Shown piece after piece: positions 5,489 through 5,750 of a stretch of DNA of 5,750 nt. The translations under genes and the position numbers were made by a program. This DNA is from Armatimonadota bacterium (GTDB lineage Bacteria > Armatimonadota > Armatimonadia > Armatimonadales > Armatimonadaceae), in assembly GCA_014380985.1 (NCBI GenBank), contig JACMIU010000748.1, forward strand, positions 1-5,750, in the 5' to 3' direction. The number at the start of each line of letters is the position of its first letter. The first letter of the stretch is position 1. Below the pieces are notes generated by a model. The model made no database searches and was not told the DNA's origin. It saw only the letters and a program-made list of their open reading frames with translations.

Positions 5489-5750
5489 CTACTTCGCCGC
5501 AAGTAATCGCTCGATGCCACGTTCCACGAGCGAGAACCCGCTACGACCCGCCGCCCGTCGCCGCAGTTCGTGCCCGGAATCAAACAGGTAGTAATAGGGC
5601 CAGTAGCCGGTGGTCTCGAACCGTTCCGCGAAAACGCTGTTGCTGTCAACGGCGCACGGTTCCGATATGCCGAGTTCGGAAACCATGCGCCCTATCGCGT
5701 CGGTGTCGTTATCGGATTCCATGCGCGGCAGATGCACGGCGACAACGTAC
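5489..5750 (-). CDS. Thioredoxin-fold protein (redoxin/TlpA-like), C-terminal part, runs off the window
   Basis: Eighty-six residues are visible before the TAG at 5489-5491; the start and the CxxC-bearing N-terminal half lie beyond the right edge. VVAVHLPRMESDNDTDAIGR is the strand and helix after the active-site helix. ELGISEPCAVDSNSVFAERF is the next helix with the usual P-A/C-VD stretch. TGYWPYYYLFDSGHELRRR carries the cis-Pro-type WP-YYLFD strand pair, and the chain ends in the last helix (LVERGIERLL). This fits extracytoplasmic thiol-disulfide oxidoreductases or redoxins that help reduce or mature exported proteins. Whether the CxxC is present cannot be seen. It lies 30 nt upstream of the membrane-protein gene in the same direction and could be its operon partner. 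The GTG at 5735-5737 is an internal Val codon in a core strand, not a start. Confidence 0.85.
   Translation of the reverse strand, partial: YVVAVHLPRMESDNDTDAIGRMVSELGISEPCAVDSNSVFAERFETTGYWPYYYLFDSGHELRRRAAGRSGFSLVERGIERLLAAK

Noticed and set aside
5735..5737. GTG as the start of the right-edge gene
   Set aside because: It encodes a Val within the VVAVHLP core strand of the thioredoxin fold; the frame is open to the window edge, so the gene is partial.
1..5750. CRISPR arrays, tRNA or rRNA genes, riboswitches
   Set aside because: No regularly spaced direct repeats, cloverleaf sequences or conserved rRNA segments were seen on either strand by eye.

Overview
The window is bacterial DNA in which an apparently intact chromosomal block (right, about 3437-5750) abuts a dense scrapyard of insertion-sequence remnants and gene fragments (about 611-3008). 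Nothing fixes the taxon. The GC-rich right side and the large polytopic membrane protein, which resembles uncharacterised OPT-like families (DUF6784/DUF6785 type) that I associate with Armatimonadota and Planctomycetota, make a member of those phyla a reasonable guess, held at low confidence. The far-left gene and the IS256 region look more AT-rich than the right side, which would fit a different origin.

Layout, left to right. (1) 23-611, minus: the C-terminal part of an unrecognised protein, cut at its 5' side by an IS. (2) 612-1920: a complete IS256-family element with an intact 391-residue DDE transposase and near-perfect 23-bp terminal inverted repeats (one mismatch). Its two flanks belong to unrelated genes and show no target duplication. 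(3) 1921-2120, minus: the N-terminal part of an IS200/IS605-family TnpA. It is frameshifted by a 29-nt imperfect palindrome and cut just before the HUH motif. A GC-rich hairpin at 2179-2194 is probably the element's left end. (4) 2274-2450, plus: the N-terminal domain of a tyrosine recombinase, cut at a TA dinucleotide by (5) 2450 to about 2866, minus: the C-terminal half of an IS630-family transposase. (6) About 2865-3008, plus: a 45-codon fragment of a biotin carboxylase domain with an in-frame TGA. (7) 2862-3428, minus: a GNAT acetyltransferase whose original C-terminus is replaced by antisense of the carboxylase fragment and whose 5' end carries an in-frame TAA. (8) 3437-5458, minus: a 673-residue polytopic membrane protein. 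(9) 5489 to beyond 5750, minus: the C-terminal part of a thioredoxin-fold (redoxin/TlpA-like) protein.

On the right, three genes run in the same direction with short gaps (30 nt and 8 nt) in the order redoxin, membrane protein, GNAT, and could be co-transcribed. The GNAT gene is the point where the decayed region begins. From 611 to 3008 almost every junction joins two truncated genes. That pattern points to repeated IS insertion followed by deletion or recombination rather than simple nested insertion. I see no new defence or metabolic system. The points most worth checking are the palindromic insertion in tnpA, the mismatched flanks of the IS256 element, and the carboxylase fragment that supplies the tail of a GNAT reading frame. 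No CRISPR array, tRNA or rRNA was recognised.
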